64,000 nt of DNA, from NCBI GenBank assembly GCA_001414345.1, contig LLCB01000055.1, forward strand, positions 1 through 64,000, in the 5' to 3' direction. This DNA comes from Hymenoscyphus infarciens (Eukaryota; Ascomycota; Leotiomycetes; Helotiales; Helotiaceae). Shown one piece after another: positions 10,874 to 23,619 of the stretch. The notes under the pieces are model-generated. The model did not search any database and had not been told where the DNA came from. It was given only the letters and a program-made list of their open reading frames with translations. Positions within the stretch are counted from its first letter, which is position 1; every line of letters starts with the position of its first letter. The position numbers were made by a program, and so were the translations under genes.

Positions 10874-11257
10874 AAAATTGTGTGTAAAAATAGCCTTCTG
10901 AGTTTGGTTGTTGTATGACAATGTATTATATTGGCGATGGTAGATTTAAACAAGACATTTCCGCTGTCTATATTACTGAAACCTTTGCCCCCTTTTCCCA
11001 TTTTTAGTCAGTCGTACACCTTTACTCCTCAGTTGCGATTTAGTTGGAGCCTCGCACATTTGAGCAAATTACATGTAAGAAACTTGAAAACTCAATTTTA
11101 CCATTACCATGAACCTCCCCACGAAGGCCATATTAATGATTGAAAATTGGTAAAACTTGTTGAGTGTGACGGGATGAGATTGGAGCAGGGAGTTGACCGC
11201 GGAGAACCACTCAGCTACTTAAATTGACCCCAAGTCACTCAGGGTGGGACTTGACGC
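10874..11257. other. 3' flank of nam9 and insertion site of the LTR element
   Basis: No gene is seen; a 70-codon frame at 10931 has no features. The stretch ends at the putative 4-bp target-site duplication acgc (11254-11257) directly before the left LTR. Confidence 0.5.
11254..11257. repeat. Putative 4-bp target-site duplication, left copy (acgc)
   Basis: The four bases acgc abut the left LTR, and the same four bases abut the right LTR at 23049-23052. Four bases is short, and a 5-bp reading (gacgc against aacgc) would require one RIP-type change, so the exact length is open. Confidence 0.6.
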
Positions 11258-11417
11258 TGTATAGCAGTGGCCTAGTATCTGGAGTTAGAGGTTAAAGTAT
11301 TATATTATATGTGAGATAATAAAAGAGGAGACTAGCTATAAAAGGCCTTAAACATCTAAGTATAGGCAAAGTAAATTATTAGGCCAGATAAGCGCTAAAG
11401 CGATTATCGCTCTAATA
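11258..11417 (-). repeat. 3' LTR (left copy), 160 bp
   Basis: Aligns without gaps to 22889-23048. The roughly twenty differences are all transitions (C/T or G/A). Its outer (left) part keeps unmutated bases such as tgtatagcagtgg where the other copy reads tatatagtagtag, while its inner part is more mutated. Confidence 0.93.
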
Positions 11418-11422
11418 ACTAT

Positions 11423-11435
11423 CCCCCCCCCTTTT
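11423..11435 (-). other. Polypurine tract next to the 3' LTR
   Basis: On the minus strand the sequence reads aaaaggggggggga immediately before the 3' LTR, the expected position of the plus-strand primer of an LTR retrotransposon. The tract contains no CpA or TpG, so RIP could not destroy it. Confidence 0.75.
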
Positions 11436-12659
11436 AGGCAGGTGTCCTTCTACCTATACTTATATTACTAACGCGATTAGTCTTATAAATATTTTAAAGT
11501 CCTCCCTATATTATAATCCCCTATAAATTAACCTATAACCTTAAATATATACTTATTTATAATATACTAATTCTACTTATCTATTCTCTACTTTTTCTAA
11601 TTATTCTATTTTACTTTTATAGGCCTTTTCTTACTTCGCCTTCTTAATTATCTTAACTTCTTCTATCTATTACTTATATTCTATCTTACTATTTAGATTA
11701 AAGAACTTAGTATTAAACTAGGGAGTAGAAGCTTCTATTATAATAGGGTTTAATATTAGATTTAGGTTTAAGTTAAAATTATTAAATACTTTAATACTAG
11801 AGCGTTATAGTATAAGAGTTATACTTAGCTCTTCGTTACTAGGTAGACTATCGACTATAGACTAGCTCCTTATATTAATAACTCTTTTCTTTAGAGATAC
11901 TAGTTTCTTTTTTATTTAGTTTTTTAATATCTAATGTTATAAAGGGGTAGGTGTCTTCTTAGACGTATTCTTATTTAGTATTCTCTTACTAGCTTTTAGT
12001 ACTTTTCCTTTTTCTTCTTAGCTTTTTATCTCTAGTTAGAGAATCTTTACCTACTCTTCTAGCTCGATTTTTAAAGTATAATTAATATTACTTAAGGTCT
12101 AGTATATATCTAATTAATTATATATTACTAGATATCCCTTTATAATCGCCTTCTAAAAAAGTACTTATTAGGCCTAATCTCTTCCTTCTAACTTAGTTAA
12201 TCTCCTCTTAAACGTCGATACTATACTATCTCTTTCTTCTTTATTAGTTAATTATTTAAGAGTAGCTATATAATCTCTAGCTATACTATTTAATTCCTAT
12301 TATAATTCTATAAAGTAGTATATTTAGTCTATATAACTATATTTTAAGTATAATACTAGATTCTAATATAATTTATATATCTTAGTCTCCTTTTCTCGAA
12401 TTCAATCTTAGGTATCTTTTAATAACTTCTATTCCTTAGATAATTACTATATCTCTTCTTAGATATTCGTCTCTAAAAGGTTAGAAGCCTTTCTTTTTTA
12501 TATATAGATTAGTAACTCGAATTACTCTTTTTCTCTATAAGATCTAAGATCCTTTCTATATTTATCTAATAGCTATCCTTTTACTTTAAAAAGGTCTAGA
12601 TAAAGCTTTATAAGCTCTAACTTTAAGAATTCTATTTATAGTTTATTAATCTCCTTACT

Positions 12660-13000
12660 ACTAAGAGTTAGCTAATTATCTCTTTACTATTCGATTATAC
12701 TCTTTCTATACCTCTCTAAATAACATCCCTTCTTATTAAACACTTTACTTATACGCTTATATTTCTTCTTACTTAATAATAACATCTCTATATCTCTTAA
12801 AGTAGATATTAGAAGATCCTTCCTAGTCTCTATTCTATATTTTAATACCTTATCTTTTCTAGCTTATACTAATAATTAGGCTATAGACTTTATTTTCTTC
12901 TTTCTATAAGTAATAGTAACCTTTTCTCTACTCTTATCTAGTTTTAGATTATTATTATCTAACTCCTCTCCTCTATTTTCTACCTCTTCCTCTTATATAA
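12660..13000 (-). pseudogene. Remnant of a highly charged (Lys/Glu/Arg) ORF 3' of pol
   Basis: On the minus strand one frame from about 12960 to 12670 is nearly open. It has only TAA/TAG interruptions, as expected from CAA/CAG, and encodes segments such as KYRIETRKDLLISTLRDIEM and LLSKKKYKRISKVFNKKG. The residue mix (Lys, Glu, Arg, Leu) suggests a coiled-coil-like protein. Similar charged decayed frames seem to continue across about 12-13.5 kb. It lies between the RNase H/integrase side and the polypurine tract, where most fungal Gypsy elements have nothing. I cannot name it. Confidence 0.5.
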
Positions 13001-16000
13001 GTTTCTTAAGTTAACTTATATATAGCACTTATAATATATTATAATTTCCTCTTATAACTCTTAGAAGAAGCGTATATAGATTTACTTCTAGCGTTTTACT
13101 AATTAAGTTATCTAATTCGTCCCTTCTCTCTAAAAGAGTTCCTTAACCTCCTATTACTAGCTTTATTTTATACTAAAGGTCCTCTTTATCCTTTCCTACT
13201 TTAGCTTAAGTCTTTAAGTCTATCTAAATGTTCTTAAACGATTATTAACTTATATAGTAGAAAGGTATATAGTTATAAAGTCTCTCTTTTCCTAAACATA
13301 TTAGATAAAGTATTAGTATATTAAACGTCGAATTATCCTTTTCTAAGGCTTCTTAAATCTTTATATTAATTATTTCTAACCGATTTAGGACTTTCTATCT
13401 AATAACGTTTAGCTATTTAGAATCTCCTTTTATAATATTAAAAAGGTTAAGTAATATATAAAGTTAGTTTAATAGTTAATACTATCCTACTCTCTTAGTT
13501 TCTAGAATAATCTATAAGAGCTAGGTTACTTTAAGATAAATCTCCTTTTTAAGATATATAATTCTAATAGTATTATACTTATTATTACCTAATCTCTTAT
13601 CTTCTATAGTCTATATTAAGAATTCTTCCTTTAGATCTTTCTTATTAAATTAATAGATTATATTAGTTAACTTCTAAGCTATTAGTTCTTAGTAGAATAT
13701 GTTTATAAACTCAGTATTCTTAAGTATCTTAGTTATATCCTCTTATAATATCTTTAATTCTTTATACTTTTTATCTAGCTTAAGTATAAATCGTTTTCCT
13801 TATAGTAGTAGTACCTTACCTTATATATAGTATACTAAAGGTCTTTATAAAGTTCGGTATTTTATTAGTAGATAGATTTTACCTCTCTTAATATAATAGA
13901 GTAGATATATATTAGGCTTACTAGCTATATTATCCTCTTCCTTTAATTCTTTAAGTTTATATAAACTATTAAAGTCTTCTTTAGACTAGCTTATTATCTT
14001 ATCTTCTAATACTATATATTTATATTCCCTTTCCTTCTTTACCTTATCTATCTTTCTAATAACTAGTTCTAACTTATATAGGTTATAATTAAAGTCTAAG
14101 TTACTACTTATATTATTTTTACTTTCTCCTTCTTCTACTTAGCTATTTATTATTAGATAGATATTAATTATATTTCTACTCTTACCTAATTAGCTTTCTA
14201 GCTTAAGCTAGTTACTAAGACTAGCTTTCTTAGGTTCTAAGTAATAGTCTTTAGTACTTAAAAAATTATCTACTTTATAATCTATCTCTCTCTTTAAATC
14301 TAATTTAATAGAGTAATAGAATAGCTCCTTATTTCGCTTTATTAAAATATAGTTATTTAGTAATAGTTAATCTTCTATAGTAGTTATTTATTTAGATATA
14401 GATTTAACTTCTAAAATATTACTTATCCTAGTTATATTAAAGGTTATTAAATTCGTAAGTTATTCTTAATTATTATAGGTTTGTTTTTATATTATAGTAA
14501 TATATTTAATCTTAATAATACTTAAGATATTAGTACTTTTACCTTTATCTTTAATCTATAGCTAGTTTTTATCTATCTCTAATCTACTTAAGAAGTCTTA
14601 CTTCTTAAATATTTAATTTAAGTTTAATATTACTTATTATTAAGTAAGAGAAAGGTTATTATACTTAATTTAAAAGTTTTTAATCTATTATAATAAAGAA
14701 AAGTTATATTATATTATAGGATCTTAAGTTAAGCTTAGAGAAAATATATATATACTAAGCTCTACTTTAAAGCTCTACTTTTTTTTTTCTTTTAGCTCTT
14801 ATTACCTAAAAGTAAAGTTTATCTTTTTACCCTTTATTCTTCTTAGATATCTTATTCCTCTTAACTATTTATAGCTATAATTCTAAAATTCTAATACTTA
14901 ATCTCTTTATTATTCTCTATATATTAATATTTCCTACTTCTAAATATCTCTACCTTCTCTTTTAATTATATTCTATAATCCTTCTATTATCTAATAAAGT
15001 ATATCCTTACTAATATACCTTAATCTCTTCTCCTCTTCTTTAAAAAAGGTTTAGCCCTTTAACTAAACTATATAAGTCTATAGCTTAATCTTACTAGTAT
15101 CTATTATCTATAGCTTCTCCTATTCCTTTATTAGAAGGGTATTTATAAGTATATAGTAGATTAGGTAGGTTTATTATTTTTAATCTTTACTTTACTAGTA
15201 TCTTTCTTTTAATAATTATTACCTTTTACTCTTCTTTACTTTATTTTATTATATATATATAATTTACTATAATTAGTTTTAAGTTCTTATTAATTTTTAT
15301 AATAGTTTTCTAATAGCTAATAATTTAATTATTCTCTAACCTCTTAATAAATTTTTTAACGTAATTAAGGTAATATTTACTTATTAGTTTATATATTATA
15401 AGGTCTTCTAGCTATATAGACGTATTATTTATACTTATCTTTCTAACTTAGTATAGCTCTAACTATCTTAGCTCTAGTTTATAGAAGTACTAACTATTCT
15501 ATTATAACCTTCGTAATAATACTAGGTTACTAAGTTTTAGTAAAGGGTTCTATATTACTACTACTTCTACTATCTTAGCCTACTCTACTAACTGTTTCTA
15601 ATTTACTAATTCTTATATTTTATCTAATATAGTAAGCCTTTTTTTAAGTGCTTCTTCTACTAACTAGTCTACTATTATTATAATAAGTAACTTAATTCCT
15701 TCCTCTTATACTACTACTTCTACTAATACTATCTATAGCTAGGTTTCTACTAGTTAGTTAAATAATAAGTCTTAAGAGTTTTCTTTAAATATAAGTTAAG
15801 CTAGAGTAAATCTATAAACGTATATATCCTTTAACTATAACACTACTTTAATTCTTATATAATACTTATTCTACTAGAATATCTTTACTAGTAAAGCTTA
15901 TAATTCTACTTTTAAAGCTTCTAAGAATATCTTTATATATACTTCTACTAACTCTATAGATTAAGAGTATAATATAAGTATAAAGTATTAGTGTACTCTA

Positions 16001-16829
16001 TTCTTAGCTAACTCTATAAGAAATACCCTTCTAGTAAAATAAGTACTATTATTACTATAAGCTACTCTTAGCTACTTAAATAGTCTTACTATCTATTGTT
16101 AAAAACTATATAATATGTTTACTAACGTTATAGCTTATTATAGTTTAAAAGTTACTTACCTTATTATATAATTAACTATTAATAGTATAAATCTCGCTCT
16201 TAACTTTACTACTAGTAAGATAGGACTAATATAATCGAATCTTACTAAATCTTATAGTTATAAATATAAGATTAGTATAAGTCCTTTTATTAGCTTAAGA
16301 GGTCTTAAGAATTAGTAATTTAGATATAAACAATAGTATATAGTAATATCCTTAGTTCTAGTAGGCTACTAGAATCTTCTAATAGTTCTTCTTAGTATAA
16401 GTTTTTCTATAAAGTGCTTATAAGAATTATATAATTACTAAAGTACTACTACTACTTACTCTAGTATAATATAGAATACTAGTTTCTTAGCTTATTCTTA
16501 AAATACTAATTTTAGGTATAATAGTTTATTCTCTTCTAATATTATTAAATTCGTAGCTTACTTCCTAGTAACTTTCTTAAACGATTTAGTTAATATTCTT
16601 ATATATAGTATAGTACTTATAATTTTATATTCTAGAGTATTAGTATATTATAAGATAAACTACTTCGTTTATCGTTCCTTCTTTTCTTAAATTTATTCTT
16701 AGATATTATTATAGATTAATTTAGGTCTTAAGATTTTATCTATCTCTACTTCTCTATTTATAATTTCTAATACTATAGCTAAGAGAGTGAATTCTTTAAA
16801 CTTTACTAGATATTAATAAGCTAAGTACT

Positions 16830-17330
16830 TAATAATTCTAGATAACTTATCTACTACTACTAATAATTTCCTAGGTATGTTAATAATTTTAAAGTTATAC
16901 TTAGTAAGTCTTATTTATTAATAAATAATCTACTCTTTTATATTATTACTTTAAATTACTATTATTAAAGTAGAGTAATTAGTATATACTTTTACTAAGA
17001 TGTTTATTCCTTAAATAAAATAATATAATTCTTCTAGGCCTAGAAGTACTATATAAGCTTCTTACTTAGTAGTATAGTACTTTCGCTATATTAGTATAAG
17101 TTAAAAAGATATAAATATAATAATGTTTATTTTAGACGGTTTTATAAACTTAGCTTCTATTCTAATTACGCTTTTAGGTAGTTAAAAAAGAATACTCTTA
17201 TAACTAGTCTCTAACGTGTTAGTTACTAAGTAATATTATAGATTACTATCTCTAGCTATAATAATATTTATATATACCTCCTTTTTTACTCTCTTAAAAG
17301 CTTATATATATTTTTCTAACTACTTAAAGC
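16830..17330 (-). pseudogene. RNase H domain remnant of the retrotransposon pol gene
   Basis: Minus-strand translation with RIP stops gives, in order, a TSFK.LEKYI.AFKRVKKEV segment, YYLVTNTLETSYKSILF (compare Gypsy LVTDAS..GYGGVLFQ), then IFISF.L..I.RKYYTTK (compare FISR.L...E..Y.TTE.E), a VYTNYS segment (VYTDHS), and TKYNFKIINIPRKLLVVVDK followed by LSRI (compare the Y.FEI.H.PGK.N..ADALSR linker). The order and spacing match the RT-RNase H tail of Ty3/Gypsy polyproteins. The preceding 17.4-18.1 kb contains RT-like hydrophobic segments that are harder to anchor. Confidence 0.78.
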
Positions 17331-20300
17331 TAGTAACCTTCTATCGTCGTTTTACTACTCCTCTTAATTAGTAGTCTTTTATAATATAGGTTATTAAACT
17401 TTTAATAATTATTAAAAGGTCTATATATCTTAGTATATAATCCTTTAAGAATAATAGTATAAATAGGAATCGTTCTACTTCCTTAGTACTTTTAGAGATT
17501 GTATAATCTTAAATTATAGCTAGTTTATTAAGTACTAGCTTTAAGCCCCTTCTAGCTAGCTTTTAATATCTTAGATAGTTTAATTTAGTAACTATAAATT
17601 TCGTCTTAGGTAAGCTTAGTATAAGCTTTATCTATACTATTCTTAGAAAGTAGTATTCTCTTAGAAACTATATTAAAGTAGAGAAGTCCTTTATACCTCC
17701 TTAGTTATTATTTATAAAATATAAGAAATAAGTATCTTTACTAACATTTAATAGTACTAGTTTAGTATTTAGTCTTAGTATTACTAAGTACTCTAAATCT
17801 TTTAATTTAAAGTAAGTACTTAGTACTCTTATAAGTCCTTATTCTATTACTTAGTAGTAATACTATTCTAACGTAGTTTAAAAAGCCGTTTTATACTAAT
17901 AATTCTTAAACAGTTTTATAGCCTAATACCTATTACTAGTATCTAATAAAAACATATACCTTATATCTAGCTTTACGATTTACTATAAGATAGTTTCTTA
18001 TTACTTTATTAAGTATTATGATTTTATTATAGCTTTATTTACTAGGATATAATTATATACTATTCTTATTATATTATTTTTCTTTAGAATTAATTATATT
18101 CTTACTAACTAAGAAGATTTATATTAGATAATCACCTTTACTTCTACTAATTTAAGTAGTAACTTCTTCTAATATTCTATCTCTTTTAGTAACTATTTTA
18201 TAATTAGTAACTTCTTTAAGGTATAATTATAATAAGTAGGAATTCTATATTTAACTAGGTCTATTTTAGACATTTTTCTAATATTATCTATAAAAATATC
18301 TCTTTATTAAAATAGTAATTTCTATAATATATACCTCTTTTCCTCTATATCTACTAACTCCCTTATTATCTTATTTATAATATTCTTAATCTTCTCCTAT
18401 TCTAGCTTATATAGTTCTTATACTTCTATCTACTTTCTCTTATATTAGAAAAGTCTTTTAGTAATAAGGAATCTATAAGTTATATTAAATATATCCTCTT
18501 CTTTATCTACCTCCTCTCTCTATATTAGACTTTTAATACTAGCTTTAGTAATTATTTATTAACTTATAAATATTTCTATTTTATCTTATCTAGTCTACTA
18601 GAAGTTTAAAATTTATATTTCTTTATCTATTCTAAATTCTAGTATTTTATTATCGAATAGGTTAGGATTTCCTATAACCTTAACTACTTCTTTAAATCTT
18701 ACTCTTTTTTTTATAAGATATACTTTAGTACTACTCTAGCTCTATTTTAGTATCTTAGCTATAGATAGACTATTCTTATAATCTTTACTTTCTACTATTA
18801 TAACTTCTTTTAAAAGTTATACTCTAATATTTATTACTTATCTCTAATTTCTCTACTAACTACTTAATTTACTTTATAATAGTTTAATACTAGAATAATA
18901 GGAAAGGTTATCTTTATTAAAAGCTATAGTAATACTTAACTATCTTCTCTTCTTTTATAGATATATATATATAGGTTTAGATTCTAGTAATCTAGATATA
19001 GATAAGAGTATACCTTTAACTTCTACTATATTTAAGCTAACCTATTTCCCTTCTCTATTATCTAATTTCTTATTTTATATAGATTTTAGTATTATAGTAA
19101 TAGATAGTTATATCTCCTACTAAGACCTTAACTCTTCTATTCTCTTCTTAACCCTTATCCTTCTCTTTCTATTATATAGCTAAGATTAATTTAAAGCTAT
19201 TTTAATAGGATTTATAAAATAACTCTTTACCTTCTCTTATATATCTACTAACTATTAATTATTTAATAATAATTACGTTAATAGTATTTTGTCTTAGTTT
19301 CCTAATTATCTTAAGACGTTTTATAAGAGGACTGAATTCTTATATCTTTCTTTAAAATATTATACTCTAATAGATAATTATATTCTAGGTTTTAATACTT
19401 TTCCTTCTAATCCTCTCTCTCCTAGCTAGACTTTATCTTTATAAGTAGAGGCTAGGCTCTCTACTTATAGTTAGCTTTTAAACCAAACCATAGTCTTATT
19501 ATTATAAATTATCTAATTATTAGTAAATCGGCGCTAACTAGAGTACTAGCTTTAAGAAGTTTATTTCTATCTTTATATTCTTATTTAATCTTATCTTATA
19601 ATTCTTTAAATATCTAATTAACTATTTCTTTATTCTTAGAATCTACTTTCTTAATATATTCTTTAGTAACTTAGGCTAACACCTATATAGTTATATTATA
19701 GATATATTATACTATGTCTTAAATTTCTACCTTATATATATAGATGATTTTTCTAGCTATAGATAATTCACTATATAAAACGTTTAGATTAGTAACTACT
19801 TAAGAGACTTTAATCCTCTTAGTTAGAATAGTACTTTTAAGCTTCTTATATTTACTTTCCTTTATCTTAATCTAATATTTCCTATTCTTATAATCTTCTA
19901 TAATTCTATAATCTTATATCTACTATTAACTTAGTAATAGTAAATATAAGGTTTTATCTAAGATAAGATATATATTAATAACTCTATTAATACTACTAAT
20001 ATATATATTAAAGTAGATAAAGTATTTTAATAGATAAAGTATTATATTAGCTACTTTAATTATAATTAAATAGTCTAGTCTTAACTTATACTTTAAATTC
20101 TATACTACTAATTCTAGTATAAGGTTAATAATAGAACCCTTATCTAATAGTACTCGATTTAAATTATAGATTCCTTTCTAATTAATATAAGATTATACTA
20201 CTACCTATATATAGAAGTTATATACTTTCTTAGTTAAGAACAGAGTTAATTCGTTTTCTAGCCAGTCTAAGTATTTACTATTAGTTATCTTCTATATTCC

Positions 20301-21269
20301 TCTAATTATTTTAGTAAGTACTATAGTTATTATCTTAATATTTTTAACCTAGAAAACGTTGATAGCATAGCTATTTCTTAGTAGCCTAGCCTTTATAGAG
20401 TTAGATTTAGGTTTAAGTTTAAATAGTTTTATAAGTTTAAATCTATCTCTAGAAGACTAATTATAAAGCTAAAGTAAAGATATCTTAAGCTTTATATTTA
20501 CTAATATATTAGCTAGAAAAAAGTCCTCTTATTCTATTATACTTATAATAAGTTACTTAGCTTTCTTTATTACTACCTTCTTTTTTAGACTAGGAGTAAG
20601 AGGTTAGAGTAATAGCTCCTATATAGGTATAGTATCTTCTATAATATTATCTTTATATTCTTTAACTATAGGTGCTTTATGTTTTCCTTTCTTAGTTAGT
20701 CTACTAGAAGGTTTTATAGAAAAGATACTACTCGAGATCCTTATACTTAACTACTTCTCTACTACTAATACTTTAACTTTCTATAATTATACTAGAGTTA
20801 ATATATTTACTAGAGCTTATATTTCTACCTCTGTTCTATATATATATCCTCTATTATAGACTATATCTAAATCTCTAGTATTTTACTTATTAATAGTAGA
20901 ATTAAACATATTAACTATCTACTTTAGTAGTATCTAAGTAACTATAGCGCTATCTAATATTAATCTACTCTAAATTGTCTAAGTTTTTTAGCTAGCTACT
21001 AGATTATTACTTATTACTAATTATCTAAAGCTAGCCTTATCTTAATTTATCTACTAAGGCTTAATACTATAATAATTTCTTATATTATTTAAAAAGGGTT
21101 ATCTCTCTTAATTCTCTTAGAACTAATAACCTTATAAGTTCTATTAAAAGTATTAGTTTTAATTATAGTAAAGCTCTACTATATAAGCTTATATTATACA
21201 ATTTTAATTTTATTTATCTTATTATTTCTATTATTTAGCTCTTAATAACTATTTAGATAAAGGGGTTTT

Positions 21270-21311
21270 ATAGTCTCTAGAACTATAACCTTCCTTTCTA
21301 TAAGTATAGTA
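21270..21311 (-). pseudogene. gag CCHC zinc-knuckle remnant with Cys/His changed to Tyr
   Basis: Minus-strand frame reads YYTYRKEGYSSRDY followed by KTP. This aligns exactly with the nucleocapsid pattern C-x2-C-x4-H-x4-C (C..CRKEGH...DC), with every metal ligand replaced by Tyr. TGT/TGC to TAT/TAC and CAT/CAC to TAT/TAC are RIP changes. Its position about 1.6 kb inside the 5' LTR fits the end of gag and fixes the element's orientation. Confidence 0.78.
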
Positions 21312-22888
21312 TATAAATAGCTTTCTTAGGCTAAACTAAGTATTAGGTCTAGGAACGAAAGCCGTGTTAATACTAACTAGTGCTATGTTTCTATTTCCTT
21401 CTTAGAGAGGAATTCGATTTTAGCTCTAAGAGGTTAGGGTCTACTTTATAAGAGAGTTAATAAGAGCTTCTATAGTAGCTATATAATAATTATTCTTTTC
21501 TTAATCTATCTTTATAAACTTCTATATTTAACTAAATTCTAGTTATAATTCTAAGTTATCTACTTCTAAATATATATTAGCTACCTCTACTACTCTTAAG
21601 TTATAGTTATCTAATTTTTTAGTAGTAGCCTTTATATTTTAGATTAAGAATTTAATCTTAATAATCCTTAATATTACTCTATTAAAATAAACTATTATTC
21701 TTATTAGTCCTTTGTCAAGTCTCTTAGTAGCTTACTTATATAGCTAAGCTTCTATAGTATTAGGTAAATCCTACTTAATATCTCGTATTTCTATATAGTA
21801 CTTATAAAGAGGGCGTTTATTCTAACTTAAGGATATTATCTTATCTACTACTAATTCTACTTTATCTTCTCTATTCTTCTAAGGAAATCTATTAATTAAT
21901 AAAGCTTTTAACTTCTTAAAGTCTTCTTTAATAGCTTATAAGAGGCCTTAAACATATCTAGTAGCCTCTCTATAATAATTAGACATTATAATTAAGAACT
22001 TCTCTTCCTTTAATATAACTAGATTATTATAATCGGCTTTTATAATATATTCTATAAAAGTTAAGAATATCTCTACGTTTTTATATAGTAAACTATAGAA
22101 TAGTAGAACTAATACTATAGACGATATATTTAACTTAGTAGCGATTTTCCTTTAGAATAGTAATAGTCTTTTATTTAGTAAGAGAGTATTTCTAACTATA
22201 GCTAAGTTTCCTTTCTCTACTAGTAATAAGTCTAATATAATAGATATTTCTATTAAGAATTCTTAGATAGCTTATTCTAAGAGTATTAGCTATACTTTTA
22301 TACTCTACTTAGGTACTAGTAAACTCTTACTTCTAAAATATATATTAGCTATTAGTCTCTCGTCTTCGGAATCGAATTATAATAGCGTAGGAGATTCTAA
22401 GTTAGACTTTATAGAGTATAAGCTATTATAAGAAGGTTCTTTAAATTTATTAAAAGGAGTTTCTTTAAATAATAATCTATCTTTAGTTAATATAAATAAA
22501 GTTAAAAGACTGTTCGTTAAAGGAGAAAGTAGCCTCTTAAGAGTATAATAGTAGATTATTTTCTTCTTTCTACTTTATATAGAAGTCGCGTTTATATACA
22601 GTTCTAATAGCTAAATTAATTACTACTAATAATACTCGCGGATTTTAAATATCTTTATTATTTATAGTATTATAGATATATACTATCCTTTTAGTTTTAA
22701 TATTCTAATATACCTTATATATACTTTTTCTATAATAGCAGATGTCTAATATCGTAGGTAGATTTAAGAGTTTCTAATACTAACGCCTAATTCCTTAATT
22801 TAAAGGATAAAATTTCGATTTTAGAGTTAACAGACTAATACGTTTATTAGATGATTTAGAGATTCGTTACCTTACTAAGAATACTATT

Positions 22889-23048
22889 TATATAGTAGTA
22901 GCCTAGTATCTAGAGTTAGAGGTTAAAGTATTATATTATATATAAGATGATAAAAGAGGAGACTAGCTATGAAAGGCCTTAAATATCTAAGTATAGGCAA
23001 AGTGAATTGTCGGGCTAGATAAGCGCCGAAGCGATTATCGCCCCAACA
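22889..23048 (-). repeat. 5' LTR (right copy), 160 bp
   Basis: Direct repeat of 11258-11417. The outer (right) end is least mutated (gtcgggctagataagcgccgaagcgattatcgccccaaca in two parts), while the inner left end begins tatatagtagtag. No clean tRNA primer-binding site can be read after it, because the adjoining interior is fully RIPped. Confidence 0.93.
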
Positions 23049-23052
23049 ACGC
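23049..23052. repeat. Putative target-site duplication, right copy (acgc)
   Basis: Identical to 11254-11257. Joining the flanks across the element restores uninterrupted normal-composition sequence. Confidence 0.6.
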
Positions 23053-23619
23053 CAGGGTAGTCAGGTGTTAAGGTTTGGGTTTTTGTCTTCAGGAAAAGAG
23101 CGATTGAAAAACCCTTCTGTCAAAACCCCACAGCAGGGTCGTTCCTTTCTTCCTTCCTTTCCAAAACTACTTCCAAAGCGCCCAACAAACGGCTGGTAAG
23201 TGCTCATCAAAAAATAGAACGTTAGCTCATAAGGTAAGTGAGTAAAATCTCATTGAACTTCCTCTGACTAGCTCTTAGACAATGCCGCTCGGCGCGGCTC
23301 ACGTAAAGTATATTAAAAGACGGAATTCTCATGTTGCTATGGTTTCTCCAAGTCGCTTGAAACAGGAGGAAAAAGTCCTTTGATTATCTTTCTAGTGCTT
23401 CTTAGAGGTACACACCCGCATCAAATTTGTTCGTGTCATGGTCTAGATGATTTGTCAGATATCCCACTCTGCTACTGGTATACCTGACACCAACGAACAC
23501 ACAATCCAGTTTCGTGTCATATTCTCACGTTTCTCTTGAAGGCTAACATTATGAGTAAAAATACCAGGAGACGTTAGTCGTGAATTGTCTTTTGCTTTTG
23601 GAGGCTTGAGAACTCAATA
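23053..23619. other. Intergenic stretch right of the LTR element
   Basis: Ordinary composition with no coding frame of note. Composition changes sharply at 23048, so RIP did not spread measurably into this side. Confidence 0.5.

Larger units (their letters stand above)
11258..23048 (-). mobile_element. RIP-degraded Ty3/Gypsy-type LTR retrotransposon, complete, 11.79 kb
   Basis: The element is delimited by two 160-bp direct repeats (11258-11417 and 22889-23048) and flanked by acgc. On the minus strand the LTRs read TG..CA (tgttggggcg ... tgctataca). Order on that strand is 5' LTR (right), gag zinc-knuckle remnant, reverse transcriptase and RNase H remnants, a further charged ORF remnant, polypurine tract, 3' LTR (left). 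The interior is almost free of CpA and TpG, the plus strand is pyrimidine-rich, and all frames are full of TAA/TAG. The element is long for a fungal Gypsy element (commonly 6-8 kb), so an extra ORF or nested insertion is possible. Assignment to Ty3/Gypsy rests on the gag knuckle and RNase H order and residues. Confidence 0.88.

Noticed and set aside
11258..23048. Horizontal transfer explanation for the AT-rich block
   Set aside because: Low GC is fully explained by RIP: CpA/TpG depletion, TpA excess and transition-only LTR differences.
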